A DNA stretch of 53,014 nucleotides from Mycobacterium hubeiense (GCF_002838065.1 NZ_PIZU01000022.1:38725-91738); one strand, 5' to 3'. Positions 6,960 through 15,420 are shown, counted from the stretch's first letter. Notes: generated from the letters alone by a model not told the origin. A program made the numbers and translations.

Positions 6960-7769
6960 GTGCGGATCGAGTTACTCGCATCGCCTGGCTGCCCCCATGC
7001 GGCGGCCGCAAAGGAGATCGTCGCCGACTGCCTGGCCACGTTGGGGATTGACGAGCCGATCGTCGAGCGCGTCGGTCGCTATCCCTCGCCGACGGTGCTT
7101 GTCGACGGCGTCGATGTTATGCGTCTGGGGCGTGCAACACCGACCGGCGACGCGTGTCGGCTGGATCTGCCCACGCGCGAACGAGTTCTGAACGCCTTGC
7201 GTGTCGCGCGGGGACGGAGCTTGATGCATACCACAGTACGACTGCTCGCCCACGGTAGACCGGTGACGCTGACCGAACTCGCCGACGCGGTAGGCGCTGA
7301 TGCGGTGGATCTGGCCAATGCACCCGCAGGTTACGACATCGAGTACGACGACGAGCACCGCATCGTCGGTTGGGGTCTCACCCTGATTCCGACGCCGCAC
7401 AACTTCATCGTCGACGGCCGTCGTCTCTACACCTGGTGCGCAGCGGACACCCTGCTGTTCCCGCCGATCATCGGCAAGCCCGCACGGATCGAATCACGCT
7501 GTCCCGCAACCGATACCGTTATAAGCTTGACGGTCGACCCACAGGCCGGCGTCACCGACCTATCGCCGGCCACCGCGATGATCTCGATTCCCGACTCCCG
7601 GGATTTGGACGCGACACGGGTGCGCACAACCTGTTGCAACTCAGGCCGCTTCTTCGCGAACGCCGAAGTTACCGCAGATTGGCTCGCCAGTTATCCGACC
7701 GGAACGGTGTTGCCCGTTGCCGACGCGTATCCGCGATTGCGGCCACTCGGCGATTGGCTGGTCGGCTAA
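6960..7769 (+). CDS. merB: Alkylmercury lyase MerB fused to an N-terminal thioredoxin-fold domain
   Basis: A 269-aa protein. Residues 1-85 resemble a small thioredoxin or glutaredoxin fold, with a single-cysteine GCPH site at 10-13 and a cis-proline loop SPTVLVDGVDV at 43-53. Residues from about 88 form MerB: a winged-helix start (MHTTVRLLAHGRPVTLTELA) and the catalytic part. Cys160 and Asp163 in WCAAD and Cys225 in TTCCN correspond to the Cys96, Asp99 and Cys159 triad of plasmid MerB, so the carbon-mercury protonolysis site is complete. It should release Hg(II) from organomercurials. The GTG at 6960 has a GGGAGG ribosome site. No mercuric reductase gene lies nearby, so Hg(II) disposal must occur elsewhere. 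Confidence 0.88.
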   Translation: MRIELLASPGCPHAAAAKEIVADCLATLGIDEPIVERVGRYPSPTVLVDGVDVMRLGRATPTGDACRLDLPTRERVLNALRVARGRSLMHTTVRLLAHGRPVTLTELADAVGADAVDLANAPAGYDIEYDDEHRIVGWGLTLIPTPHNFIVDGRRLYTWCAADTLLFPPIIGKPARIESRCPATDTVISLTVDPQAGVTDLSPATAMISIPDSRDLDATRVRTTCCNSGRFFANAEVTADWLASYPTGTVLPVADAYPRLRPLGDWLVG

Positions 7770-7772
7770 GCC

Positions 7773-8186
7773 TTACTCCGCGGTCCAGCGGATTTGCGGT
7801 GGCTTCACGCGGGCGCATACAGGATGACCCTTGGCGTCGGTGCGGCCGAGGCTGCCGACGAGCAGGCCGGACGCCACCGCGGACTCGAGCACATCGCCTG
7901 GCACGTCGGCGAGCATCAGCTTCGCCCGGCGAAACATGGTGAAGTGGCCGGCATCGTCGACGGCGCCCCAGCTCAGGTAGATGAATCGCCCACCCGGCGG
8001 CCCCTGAATTTAAGGGCCGCGCACGTCCGCGCCATCGACCGGGGCGTCGCCGGCATGCAGATCGAGAAGTTCGTCCGGACGGTTCTTGCGCTGCACCCCG
8101 ACGTGGATGTTGGAATACCCCGCAAAGTCGCCGCCTGCGCCGCAGTAGCGGCCGGGCAGCTGCGTCCCGACGATCCGGATTTGCAT
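7773..8186 (-). pseudogene. DUF5990 family gene with an in-frame stop
   Basis: One continuous reading frame of 138 codons runs from ATG 8186 to TAA 7773, beginning MQIRIVGTQLPGRYCGAGG, then YSNIHVGVQRKNRPDELLDL, and later GGRFIYLSWGAVDDAG, FRRAKLML and TDAKGHPVCARVKPP. These are the signature blocks of DUF5990 proteins. An internal TAA follows DVRGP (near 8011) where the family usually has an aromatic residue (RGPYIQG), so a single TAC-to-TAA change would explain it. The segment before the stop also seems shorter than usual. The product is expected to be truncated at 58 residues. Function of the family is unknown. Confidence 0.72.
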
Positions 8187-8295
8187 CTAGGCATCCTTGC
8201 AGCCCCGCCGGCTCCCCTCCGCGAGCGCACGGTTGTTGTACACAAACGTCGAGTAGACCCGCAACCAACCGTACTTTCGGCGATAGCGTCGAGGT
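8187..8295. other. Intergenic gap without a supported gene
   Basis: A short divergent spacer between the DUF5990 remnant and the glycosyltransferase. A minus-strand frame across it ends GSRRGCKDA but its upstream part is only the shadow of the glycosyltransferase gene, so it is not called. The only structure I support is the -10 box at 8284. Confidence 0.4.
8284..8289 (+). promoter_or_regulatory. -10 box TAGCGT of a probable leaderless transcript
   Basis: TAGCGT fits TANNNT and ends 6 nt before the ATG at 8296; no ribosome site lies between. Confidence 0.55.
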
Positions 8296-8943
8296 ATGCC
8301 CGACGTCACGGTGGTGCTGCCCTGCCTCAACGAGGCCGCCTCGCTGCCCGGCGTGTTGGCCGCGATACCGCACGGGTATACGCCGCTGGTGGTCGACAAC
8401 AACAGCACCGATGACACCGCGGCCGTCGCGCGCCGCCACGGCGCCGAGGTGGTGGTCGAGCCGCGGCCGGGTTACGGCTCCGCGGTGCATGCCGGTGTAT
8501 TGGCGGCGACGACGCCGATCGTGGCGGTCATCGACGCCGACGGCTCGCTGGATCCGCGTGAGCTGCCCGCCCTGGTCGATGAGCTCGACCACGCCGACCT
8601 GGTAATCGGGCGGCGACGGCCCGTCAAGGGTCTGCGCTGGCCGTGGCATGCTCGGCTGGGCACCGCGGCGGTGTGCTGGCGGCTGCGCACCCGCTACGGC
8701 CTTCTCGTGCATGACATCGCCCCGATGCGCGTCGCCCGCCGGCAGGCGTTGCTCGATCTGGGCGTCACCGACCGCCGATCGGGCTATCCGTTGGAGCTGT
8801 TGGTGCGCGCGGCGCAAGCGGGTTGGCGGGTGGTGGAGCGCGACGTCACCTACGGCCCGCGCACCGGTGGCAGGTCGAAAGTCAGTGGCTCGCTGCGGGG
8901 GAGTGTCCATGCGGCGCTGGACTTTTGGCGGGTGATCCGGTGA
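8296..8943 (+). CDS. Glycosyltransferase family 2, polyprenyl-phosphate sugar synthase-like (Rv0539-type)
   Basis: A 215-aa GT-A fold transferase. MPDVTVVLPCLNEAASLPGV is the usual start, NNSTDDT at about 35-41 binds the nucleotide, and DADGS near 77-81 is the metal-binding DxD motif. Proteins of this shape move a sugar from a nucleotide donor to a polyprenyl phosphate or another lipid on the inner face of the membrane. There is no transmembrane helix, so it is probably peripheral. Its TGA overlaps the GTG of the next gene, so the two are coupled, as in the Rv0539-Rv0540 pair of M. tuberculosis. Acceptor and sugar are unknown. Confidence 0.88.
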   Translation: MPDVTVVLPCLNEAASLPGVLAAIPHGYTPLVVDNNSTDDTAAVARRHGAEVVVEPRPGYGSAVHAGVLAATTPIVAVIDADGSLDPRELPALVDELDHADLVIGRRRPVKGLRWPWHARLGTAAVCWRLRTRYGLLVHDIAPMRVARRQALLDLGVTDRRSGYPLELLVRAAQAGWRVVERDVTYGPRTGGRSKVSGSLRGSVHAALDFWRVIR

Positions 8944-9596
8944 TACCGGTGACGGTGCTGGTGGTGGCGAAGGCGCCGGTGCCCGGACACGCGAAGACGC
9001 GACTGGCGGCCCGCATCGGCGAGCAGGCCGCCGCCGACATCGCCGCCGCCGCGCTGCTGGACACGCTCGACGCGGTCGCCGCCGCGCCGGTTCAGTCGCG
9101 CGTGGTGGCGTTGTCGGGTCAGCTCGACGACGCCGTCGGCCGTGCCGAAATCGAAGAGCGCCTAACGGATTTCACCGTCATCCCACAGCGCGGGCACAGC
9201 TTCGCCGAGCGGCTGGCCAACGCGCACGTCGACGCCGCCGGCGACGGGGTTCCGGTCCTGCAGATCGGGATGGACACCCCACAGGTGACCGCCGGCCTGC
9301 TCGCCGAGTGCGCGGCAGCGCTGCGCAACAACGACGCTGTGCTGGGCATGGCGTACGACGGCGGCTGGTGGGTGCTCGGCGTCACGGATCCGGCGATGGC
9401 CGAATGCCTGCGCGCGATCCCCATGTCGCAGTCCGACACCGGCGCAAGAACGCTCAAAGCCTTACAGCACAACGGTGTACAGGTTCAGTTGGTGGAAGAG
9501 CTGGCCGATGTCGACACCGCCGACGACATCGACACCGTCAGACGTGCCTGCCCGCCGCACAGCCGCTTCGCCCGGCTCACCAGTTCGTCAGGATGA
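8940..9596 (+). CDS. DUF2064 glycosyltransferase-A-like protein (Rv0540-type)
   Basis: A 218-aa protein with a nucleotidyl- or glycosyltransferase A fold. The N-terminus VIPVTVLVVAKAPVPGHAKT followed by RLA matches the DUF2064 signature (KAPxPGxxKTRL). LQIGMDTPQV near residues 107-116 and AYDGGWWVLGV near 138-148 are the two other conserved blocks (GxDxP and DGGxxLLG). The start is the GTG at 8940, overlapping the preceding stop by 4 nt. The 3' end overlaps the convergent membrane-protein gene by 20 bp. Together with the upstream GT2 protein it probably builds a lipid- or cell-wall-linked sugar, but the product is not known. Confidence 0.85.
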   Translation: MIPVTVLVVAKAPVPGHAKTRLAARIGEQAAADIAAAALLDTLDAVAAAPVQSRVVALSGQLDDAVGRAEIEERLTDFTVIPQRGHSFAERLANAHVDAAGDGVPVLQIGMDTPQVTAGLLAECAAALRNNDAVLGMAYDGGWWVLGVTDPAMAECLRAIPMSQSDTGARTLKALQHNGVQVQLVEELADVDTADDIDTVRRACPPHSRFARLTSSSG

Positions 9597-10932
9597 AGTG
9601 GTTCAGCAGCAGCGCGCCGACGACGTTGACACCTAGCCAGAAGCGGTGCGATCGCAGCGGCAACAGGGCCGCGGCCGCGGGCAACCAGATGGTGAACGGC
9701 AGCCAGATGCGTTCGGTCTCCGCCTTGCTGAGCATCGACAAGTCCGCGCAGACGATCGCCAGCAGCGCGCCGATCACCAGCAGGTAAAGACCGGGCTCCC
9801 GACGGATCGCGGCGACATCGAAGATCCGGCCGATGCCGGCCACGCTGCCCAGTCCGATCGCGCACACCACCGACGCCAGGTTCGCCCACGCCCAGTACTG
9901 GAATGGCCGGTCGTTGGCGATGCCCTGCCAATAGCGTTCCTGCACAAGGGTGTAGCCGTCGAACCACCAGAAACCCGCCGACGCGAACAGCGCGACAATC
10001 GCCAGCGCCACCGCGGCGGCCGGCAGCAACGCCCGCATCGCCGTCCGCCAGTCCGCGGCAGTGATGAGGACGGCCAGCGCCAGCCATGCCATCAACACCA
10101 ACCCGTAGTTGAGGAAGATGCCCCACCCCAGCAGCAGACCCGCACCCGCGGCGGCCAGCCAGGGCGCCCGCACTGTTCGTCGAGTCGCCAACGCCAACAA
10201 CGCGATACCCCACGCCGCCACACCGGCGAAGTAGCCGTCCGCCGAGACCGCAATCCAGATCGCCGTCGGCGCCACCGCGACGAACGGCGCCGCCAGTCGC
10301 GCGGTGTGCTCGTCGGCGACCGCCCGCACCGCCACGATGATCGCGGCCGCCGCGCTGGAACCCACCAGCAGACAAAGCAATCCGGCCCAGGCGCCGCCGC
10401 CCAAGCCGATGCGGTCCAGCCAGACGAAGGTCAGCAGCGCGCCGGGCGGATGCCCGGACACGTGAGTGATCCACGAATCCGGCTGGTAATCAAGGATTCT
10501 ACTAGCGAACGTGCGCACCGCTTCGGGGATGTCGGTGACCGTCGGCACCTGGCGGAGGTACTCGTGGCGGGCCGTCAGCCGGCCGGCGAAACCGCGCTGC
10601 CAGCCGTCGATCATCGCCAGCGAGAAGGCCCACGCGCACGCCGTCGCCCAGGTCGCCAGCGTCAACGCCCGCCACGGCAGCCGCTGGGCCAATGACGGCC
10701 CCCACAGCACCGCCGCGGCGCCGATGACGATCGCCGGGACGGTGCCCCAGCCGACGTGGGCGTTCCACCAGCCGAAGATCGGGGCGGTGTCGGCGAAGCT
10801 GTAGAGCCGGCCGGGGCTGGCATTGATCAGCGGTGTGACGATGCCGAGGTCCAGGTACGGCACCACGAACGCGGCTACCACCAGCACGACACCGACGGCG
10901 ACCGCCACCGTCTCCCGGCGACCCACACCCAT
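9577..10932 (-). CDS. Polytopic membrane protein, GT-C-like (Rv0541c-type)
   Basis: About 451 aa with roughly eleven hydrophobic helices and a large loop near residues 125-165 (ARHEYLRQVPTVTDIPEAVR, then DYQPDSWITHVSGHPPG). An extracytoplasmic loop after the first helices and a shared mycobacterial gene order suggest a GT-C type transferase using a polyprenyl-phosphate sugar, possibly made by the neighbouring GT2 gene; this is inference. The ATG at 10932 is preferred because TAAGGT ends 7 nt upstream, while the in-frame GTG at 10941 overlaps that box. The gene ends inside the convergent DUF2064 gene. Confidence 0.8.
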   Translation of the reverse strand: MGVGRRETVAVAVGVVLVVAAFVVPYLDLGIVTPLINASPGRLYSFADTAPIFGWWNAHVGWGTVPAIVIGAAAVLWGPSLAQRLPWRALTLATWATACAWAFSLAMIDGWQRGFAGRLTARHEYLRQVPTVTDIPEAVRTFASRILDYQPDSWITHVSGHPPGALLTFVWLDRIGLGGGAWAGLLCLLVGSSAAAAIIVAVRAVADEHTARLAAPFVAVAPTAIWIAVSADGYFAGVAAWGIALLALATRRTVRAPWLAAAGAGLLLGWGIFLNYGLVLMAWLALAVLITAADWRTAMRALLPAAAVALAIVALFASAGFWWFDGYTLVQERYWQGIANDRPFQYWAWANLASVVCAIGLGSVAGIGRIFDVAAIRREPGLYLLVIGALLAIVCADLSMLSKAETERIWLPFTIWLPAAAALLPLRSHRFWLGVNVVGALLLNHFILTNW

Positions 10933-10939
10933 GATCGAC

Positions 10940-10945
10940 ACCTTA
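10940..10945 (-). promoter_or_regulatory. -10 box TAAGGT of a probable leaderless transcript
   Basis: Read on the minus strand, TAAGGT ends 7 nt before the ATG at 10932. It decides between that ATG and the GTG at 10941, which lies inside the box. Confidence 0.5.
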
Positions 10946-10968
10946 TTGGAGGGACGGGCACCGGCCGC

Positions 10969-10990
10969 CCAGTTGGTCTAGACCAACTGG
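10969..10990. promoter_or_regulatory. 22-bp perfect palindrome, GntR/HutC-type operator for the phn operon
   Basis: Half-sites CCAGTTGGTCT and AGACCAACTGG form a perfect palindrome. The core TGGTCTAGACCA matches the operator type bound by HutC-subfamily GntR regulators, and differs by one base from TGGTATAGACCA, the site known for PhnF, repressor of phnDCE in M. smegmatis. It lies about 70 bp before phnD, so repression by a PhnF-like protein encoded outside this window is likely. Confidence 0.75.
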
Positions 10991-11060
10991 CAAGAAGTTG
11001 TTCACGTTGGGTTTCACTCGTCGGTACCTCGCGGTCTGCACCGGGCATCAAGGTGTGCGT

Positions 11061-12047
11061 GTGCCGAACCCGAACTCGCCCATCAAAACCCGTGTCCTGA
11101 GTCTGGCCGCCGCGCTCACCGGATTGGCCCTGGTGCTATCCGCCTGCTCCGGCTCCGACTCCGATTCGCAGGCCACGAATGATCAGGGCTTTCCCGAAAC
11201 CATCACGCTTGCCGCCATCCCCGCCGAGAACTCGACGGATCTCAAGGCCAGCTACGACCCACTGATCAAGTTGCTGGAGAAGGAAACTGGGGCGACGGTC
11301 GAGTTCGTCCAGGCCTCCGACTACGCCGGCGTGGTCGAGGGGATGATCGCCAACAACGTCGACCTGGCGTTCTTCGGACCGTTCGCCTATGTCGTCGCCG
11401 GCCTCAACGGTGCCAAGCTGACCCCGCTGGGCGCCGTCATCGGCGAAAAGGGGGAGCGGCCCGGCTACCAGTCCTATGGGCTGGCCCGCTCGGACAACGC
11501 CGCGGTCAACAGCCTGCGTGACTTCGCCGGCAAGAAGGTGTGTTTCGTCGACCCGGGCTCGACGTCGGGCTTTTTGTACCCCACCGCGGGCCTCATCGAG
11601 GCCGGGGTGATCAAGTCGGGCTCCGAGGCCGACATCTCCGCGGCGATGACACCCATCTACGCGGGCGGCCACGACGCCTCCGCGCTGGCCATCGCCAACG
11701 GTGACTGTGACGCCGGCTTCGCGTTCGACACCATGGTGGACAAGACCATGATCGAGAAGGGCGACCTCAAACCCGGCCAGCTCAAGACCGTGTGGAAGTC
11801 GGAGACGATCGCGGGTTCGGTGTTCGCCGCGAACAATTCGCTGGGCCCCGAAGCCATCGACACGCTCAAGACGATCCTTACCACCAAGGCCAACGCCGAG
11901 GAACTCGAGCGCGCCGGCTTCTGCGAGGGCGACGGCTGCTTGATCACCGATGAGCGCGCCTGGGGTGTGGTCGAGGTTTCGGACTCCGACTACGACGGCG
12001 TGCGGCACGTGTGTGACGTCACCGGCTCCGAGAAGTGCAAGGCCTGA
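11061..12047 (+). CDS. phnD: Phosphonate/phosphite ABC transporter substrate-binding lipoprotein PhnD
   Basis: About 328 aa. A lipoprotein signal is clear: a basic start (NSPIKTR), a hydrophobic core and the lipobox LVLSAC. The mature part begins with TITLAAIPAENSTDLKASYD, then EFVQASDYAGVVEGMIANNV and LAFFGPFAYV, the phosphonate-binding protein pattern, with DPGSTSGFLYP as the ligand-phosphate loop. It captures phosphonate or phosphite outside the membrane. The GTG at 11061 has AAGG 7 nt upstream; GTG 11055 is also possible, and the ATG at 10998 would give an overly long n-region. It heads an operon with phnC and phnE. Confidence 0.9.
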   Translation: MPNPNSPIKTRVLSLAAALTGLALVLSACSGSDSDSQATNDQGFPETITLAAIPAENSTDLKASYDPLIKLLEKETGATVEFVQASDYAGVVEGMIANNVDLAFFGPFAYVVAGLNGAKLTPLGAVIGEKGERPGYQSYGLARSDNAAVNSLRDFAGKKVCFVDPGSTSGFLYPTAGLIEAGVIKSGSEADISAAMTPIYAGGHDASALAIANGDCDAGFAFDTMVDKTMIEKGDLKPGQLKTVWKSETIAGSVFAANNSLGPEAIDTLKTILTTKANAEELERAGFCEGDGCLITDERAWGVVEVSDSDYDGVRHVCDVTGSEKCKA

Positions 12048-12048
12048 T

Positions 12049-12849
12049 GTGAGCGCCGTCGCGGGAGACGACCTCGTCGTCCTGGCCAGCAACGTCACCA
12101 AGCGATTCGGCAACACCCTCGCTCTCGACGACGTCTCCCTCGAGGTCTACCGCAGCGAGATGGTTGTGCTGCTGGGACTTTCGGGGTCGGGCAAATCCAC
12201 GCTGCTGCGCTGCCTGAACGGATTGCACCCGGTGAGTTCGGGCACGGTAGAGGTCGGCGGCACCCGGGTGGATCAGGCGTCCAGTACCGAACTTCGGGCG
12301 CTGCGCCGCAACGTGGGTTTCGTGTTCCAGCACTTCAACCTGGTCGGCCGGCTGAGCTGTCTGGAGAACGTCCTGATCGGCGGACTGGGCCGGTTGAAGC
12401 TGCCGCGCTACGGGGCGCTGACGTACCCCAAAAGGATGCGCGCAGAAGCGATCAAACACCTCGACCGGGTCGGTCTGGCCGACTTCGCCGAGCGGCGCGC
12501 CGACACGCTCTCAGGCGGCCAACAGCAGCGGGTGGCCATCGCCCGCACGCTCATGCAACAGCCGGGTCTGCTGCTCGCCGACGAGCCTGTCGCCTCGCTG
12601 GATCCCGAAAACGCAGGCGTGGTCATGGATCTGCTGTTTCGGGTGTGCATCGAAGAGAAGCTCACCGTGGTCTGCACGCTGCACCAGGTGGATCTGGCGC
12701 TGGGCTGGGCGCACCGGCTGATCGGCCTGCGCAACGGCCAGAAAGTGCTGGATCGGCCAGCCGTCGGGCTGACGCGCGACGACGTGATGGGCATCTATCA
12801 ACGCGTCGACCCCGCCGCCGCGGAATCGGCGAGCCGGACGACGTTGTAA
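12049..12849 (+). CDS. phnC: Phosphonate ABC transporter ATPase PhnC
   Basis: A 266-aa ABC ATPase. Walker A GLSGSGKST, Q-loop VFQHFNLVGRLS, signature LSGGQQQRVAIA, Walker B LLLADEPVASLDP and the switch histidine in CTLHQVDLA are all present. It powers uptake by the fused permease encoded next. It starts at GTG 12049, one base after the phnD stop, and its TAA overlaps the phnE ATG, so the three are tightly coupled. The order binding protein, ATPase, permease matches phnDCE in M. smegmatis. Confidence 0.93.
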   Translation: MSAVAGDDLVVLASNVTKRFGNTLALDDVSLEVYRSEMVVLLGLSGSGKSTLLRCLNGLHPVSSGTVEVGGTRVDQASSTELRALRRNVGFVFQHFNLVGRLSCLENVLIGGLGRLKLPRYGALTYPKRMRAEAIKHLDRVGLADFAERRADTLSGGQQQRVAIARTLMQQPGLLLADEPVASLDPENAGVVMDLLFRVCIEEKLTVVCTLHQVDLALGWAHRLIGLRNGQKVLDRPAVGLTRDDVMGIYQRVDPAAAESASRTTL

Positions 12850-14441
12850 TGAACACCAGCCTGGCCGAACGTCCTTCGGGCACCCCACCGGTCCAGCGCA
12901 AACCCCCGCGGCCCGACCTGCTGCATCTGGTGATGGTGGGCGCCGTGATCGCCACGCTGGTGTCGGCGTGGGCGATCGACTTCGCGCCGACGACCCTGCT
13001 CAACGGGCTCGACGAGGTGGCCGCGCTGCTGGAACGCATGGTGCCGCCCCGCCTGGACGATCCCGGCCGCATCGGGGTGCTGGCGATCGAAACGCTGTTG
13101 ATGGCCGTGCTGGGCACCGTACTGGCCGCGATCGCGTCGGTGCCGTTGGCGTTCATGGCCGCCCGCAACACCACGCCGCATCCGGCCGTGTATGCCGTTG
13201 CGCGCGCCGTCATCACGTTCTGCCGGGCGATGCCCGACCTGCTGTTCGCGGTGCTGTTCGTGCGGGCGCTGGGAATCGGTGTGCTGCCGGGCATCCTGGC
13301 GTTGGCGTTGCACTCCATCGGCATGCTCGGCAAGCTGTTCGCCGACGCCATCGAGCAGACCGATCCGGGCCCGCGAGAGGCCGTGCGCAGCACGGGCGTC
13401 GGCTACTTCCGTGAGATGCTCAATGCCGTCGTGCCCCAGGTGATTCCCTCGTGGATCGGCACCTTTGTCTACCGCATCGACATCAACCTGCGGATGTCGG
13501 TGGTACTCGGGTTCGTCGGGGCCGGCGGCATCGGTTTCGCCCTGCAGGACGCGCTGCGCGGGCTGATCTATCCCCGTGCCCTCGGCATCGTCCTGGTGAT
13601 CCTGGTCATCATCGCCGCGATGGAACTGGTCGCGATCGGAGTGCGTCGAATGCTGCTCAGCCCGACGCAATCCGACCCCCGCCGCGACCGGATAGCACGA
13701 ATCATGTTCTCCGGCAGCATCATTGCCCTGACCATCGCCGCGTTCATCGCGCTGAGGATCAACCCATGGTCGCTGGTGACGTGGGTGGGCCCGTCCGTCG
13801 AGGTGTTCGCGCGGATGATCCCGCCGAACTTCGGCGCGCTCGGCGGTGCGTTGTTCGATGCCGCCGCGCAGACCGTGGCCATTGGCGTGGTATCGACCGC
13901 TATCGGCGTCGTGCTCTCGATCCCCGTCGGAATCCTGGCTGCCCGCAACATCACTCCGCATGTGTGGGTCTACTGGCTGGCACGGGGATGGATTCTGCTG
14001 GTGCGGGCGGTGCCCGAACTGATCCTCGCGGTCGTATTCGTCGCCGCCCTGGGCCTGGGGCCGATCGCGGGCACCTGCGCACTGGCGATCGGTTCGGTGG
14101 GTTTTCTGGCCAAGCTTGTCGCCGACGCCGTCGAGGAGATCGATCCCGGGCCGCTGGAGGCGGTGCACGCCGTGGGCGGCGGATGGTGGAAAACGTTGTT
14201 CTCCGCGGTGATTCCGCAGGCGATGCCCGCGATGGTGGGCTCGAGCCTGTACCTGTTCGACGTCAACGTGCGCACGTCGACGATCCTGGGCATCGTCGGC
14301 GCCGGCGGCATCGGGTATCTGTTGTTCGAGTCGATCCGCACGCTCAACTTTGACGTCGCCGGTGCGATCGTGATCGTCATCTTCGTCATCGTGTACGCCA
14401 TCGAAAGGCTGTCGGGGTGGATTCGGTCGCGCCTCGTGTGA
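12849..14441 (+). CDS. phnE: Phosphonate ABC transporter permease, two fused PhnE units
   Basis: A 530-aa membrane protein made of two homologous permease halves. Each half has the cytoplasmic coupling loop of ABC permeases: ADAIEQTDPGPREAVRSTGV near 168-187 and ADAVEEIDPGPLEAVHAVGG near 427-446. The first half also has GFVGAGGIGFAL and the second GIVGAGGIGYLL after the loop. Single-domain PhnE proteins are about 270 residues and work as dimers, so the fusion supplies the whole membrane channel in one chain. The join region at about 270-300 is charged (SPTQSDPRRDR). The ATG overlaps the phnC stop and the TGA overlaps the next GTG. Confidence 0.92.
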   Translation: MNTSLAERPSGTPPVQRKPPRPDLLHLVMVGAVIATLVSAWAIDFAPTTLLNGLDEVAALLERMVPPRLDDPGRIGVLAIETLLMAVLGTVLAAIASVPLAFMAARNTTPHPAVYAVARAVITFCRAMPDLLFAVLFVRALGIGVLPGILALALHSIGMLGKLFADAIEQTDPGPREAVRSTGVGYFREMLNAVVPQVIPSWIGTFVYRIDINLRMSVVLGFVGAGGIGFALQDALRGLIYPRALGIVLVILVIIAAMELVAIGVRRMLLSPTQSDPRRDRIARIMFSGSIIALTIAAFIALRINPWSLVTWVGPSVEVFARMIPPNFGALGGALFDAAAQTVAIGVVSTAIGVVLSIPVGILAARNITPHVWVYWLARGWILLVRAVPELILAVVFVAALGLGPIAGTCALAIGSVGFLAKLVADAVEEIDPGPLEAVHAVGGGWWKTLFSAVIPQAMPAMVGSSLYLFDVNVRTSTILGIVGAGGIGYLLFESIRTLNFDVAGAIVIVIFVIVYAIERLSGWIRSRLV

Positions 14442-15418
14442 CCCGCGCGGCGGTCTGGACCGGTGACGGCGTCGACGTTCGCAAGGTCGACATCCCGGAA
14501 CTCGGGGAGGGGGACACCCTCGCACGGGTGCGGTTGGCGACGGTGTGCGGTAGTGATCTGCACACCGTCGCGGGCAAGCGCCCGTCCCCGTGCCCGTCGA
14601 TCCTGGGGCACGAGGCGGTCGGCGAAATCGTCGCCGGGGCAGGCGAAGTCGGTCAGCGCATCGTCTGGTCGGTCACGGTGACGTGCGGGCGATGTCTGCG
14701 CTGTCGGTCAGGTTTGACGGCCAAGTGCACGTCGGTGCGCAAGGTCGGTCATGAACCGTTCGACGGGTCCTGGGCGCTGTCCGGCTCGTACGCGCAACAC
14801 ATCGTGCTGCCGCGCGGTACGGCGATCGTCGGGGTGCCGAACCAGATGTCTGACGCGGTGGCCGCGCCCGCGGCGTGTGCGACCGCGACGGTGATGGCGG
14901 CGCTCGAGGCGGCGGGTCCGGTCGCGCGCCGGCGGGTGTTGATCGTGGGTGCCGGAATGCTGGGTGTGACGGCCGCGGCGGCCTGCGCGCGCGCCGGCGC
15001 AAAGGTTCAGATCAGCGACCTCGACCCGCATCGGCTGGCACTGGCCCAGCGCTTCGGCGGCGTGCCCGACACCGGTGGCACTGTGGACACGGCGATCGAC
15101 TTCTCCGGGGCGTCCGCGGCGATCAGCGCGGCGCTGCAGCGGCTCGACGTCGGCGGCGTGCTGGTGCTGGCCGGATCGGTGCTCCCCGCGCCGCCTGTAC
15201 CTGTGGACCCGGAAAGCATTGTGCGCAAGTGGATCACGATCACCGGCGTGCACAACTACGAGCCACGGCATCTGGAGGCCGCGGTCGACTTTCTCAGCGA
15301 GACACTGACCGCCTACCCGTGGTCGGCACTGGTGTCCGAGCCCGTCGCGCTCGAGGATATCGCCGACGTACTCGCACCGCCCGCACCGGGCAGGCTTCGC
15401 GCGTCCGTGACCCCGTAG
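14438..15418 (+). CDS. Zinc-type alcohol dehydrogenase, probably phosphonate-catabolism associated
   Basis: A 326-aa medium-chain dehydrogenase. The catalytic zinc segment CGSDLHTVAG (about 35-44) and GHEAVGEIV are present, then a structural zinc cluster CGRCLRCRSGLTAKC near 78-92, and a Rossmann motif GAGMLG near 170. It resembles the dehydrogenase family often found beside phosphonate genes (TIGR03366 type, from memory). Oxidation of an alcohol released from a phosphonate is a reasonable guess. The GTG at 14438 overlaps the phnE stop by 4 nt; an ATG at 14417 would overlap more. It is the last gene of the phn operon and converges on the gene ending at 15421. Confidence 0.82.
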   Translation: MTRAAVWTGDGVDVRKVDIPELGEGDTLARVRLATVCGSDLHTVAGKRPSPCPSILGHEAVGEIVAGAGEVGQRIVWSVTVTCGRCLRCRSGLTAKCTSVRKVGHEPFDGSWALSGSYAQHIVLPRGTAIVGVPNQMSDAVAAPAACATATVMAALEAAGPVARRRVLIVGAGMLGVTAAAACARAGAKVQISDLDPHRLALAQRFGGVPDTGGTVDTAIDFSGASAAISAALQRLDVGGVLVLAGSVLPAPPVPVDPESIVRKWITITGVHNYEPRHLEAAVDFLSETLTAYPWSALVSEPVALEDIADVLAPPAPGRLRASVTP

Positions 15419-15420
15419 CG

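Noticed and set aside
8187..8417. Minus-strand 76-aa frame before the DUF5990 remnant
   Set aside because: Two thirds of it is antisense to the glycosyltransferase start, and the remaining residues match nothing I recognise.
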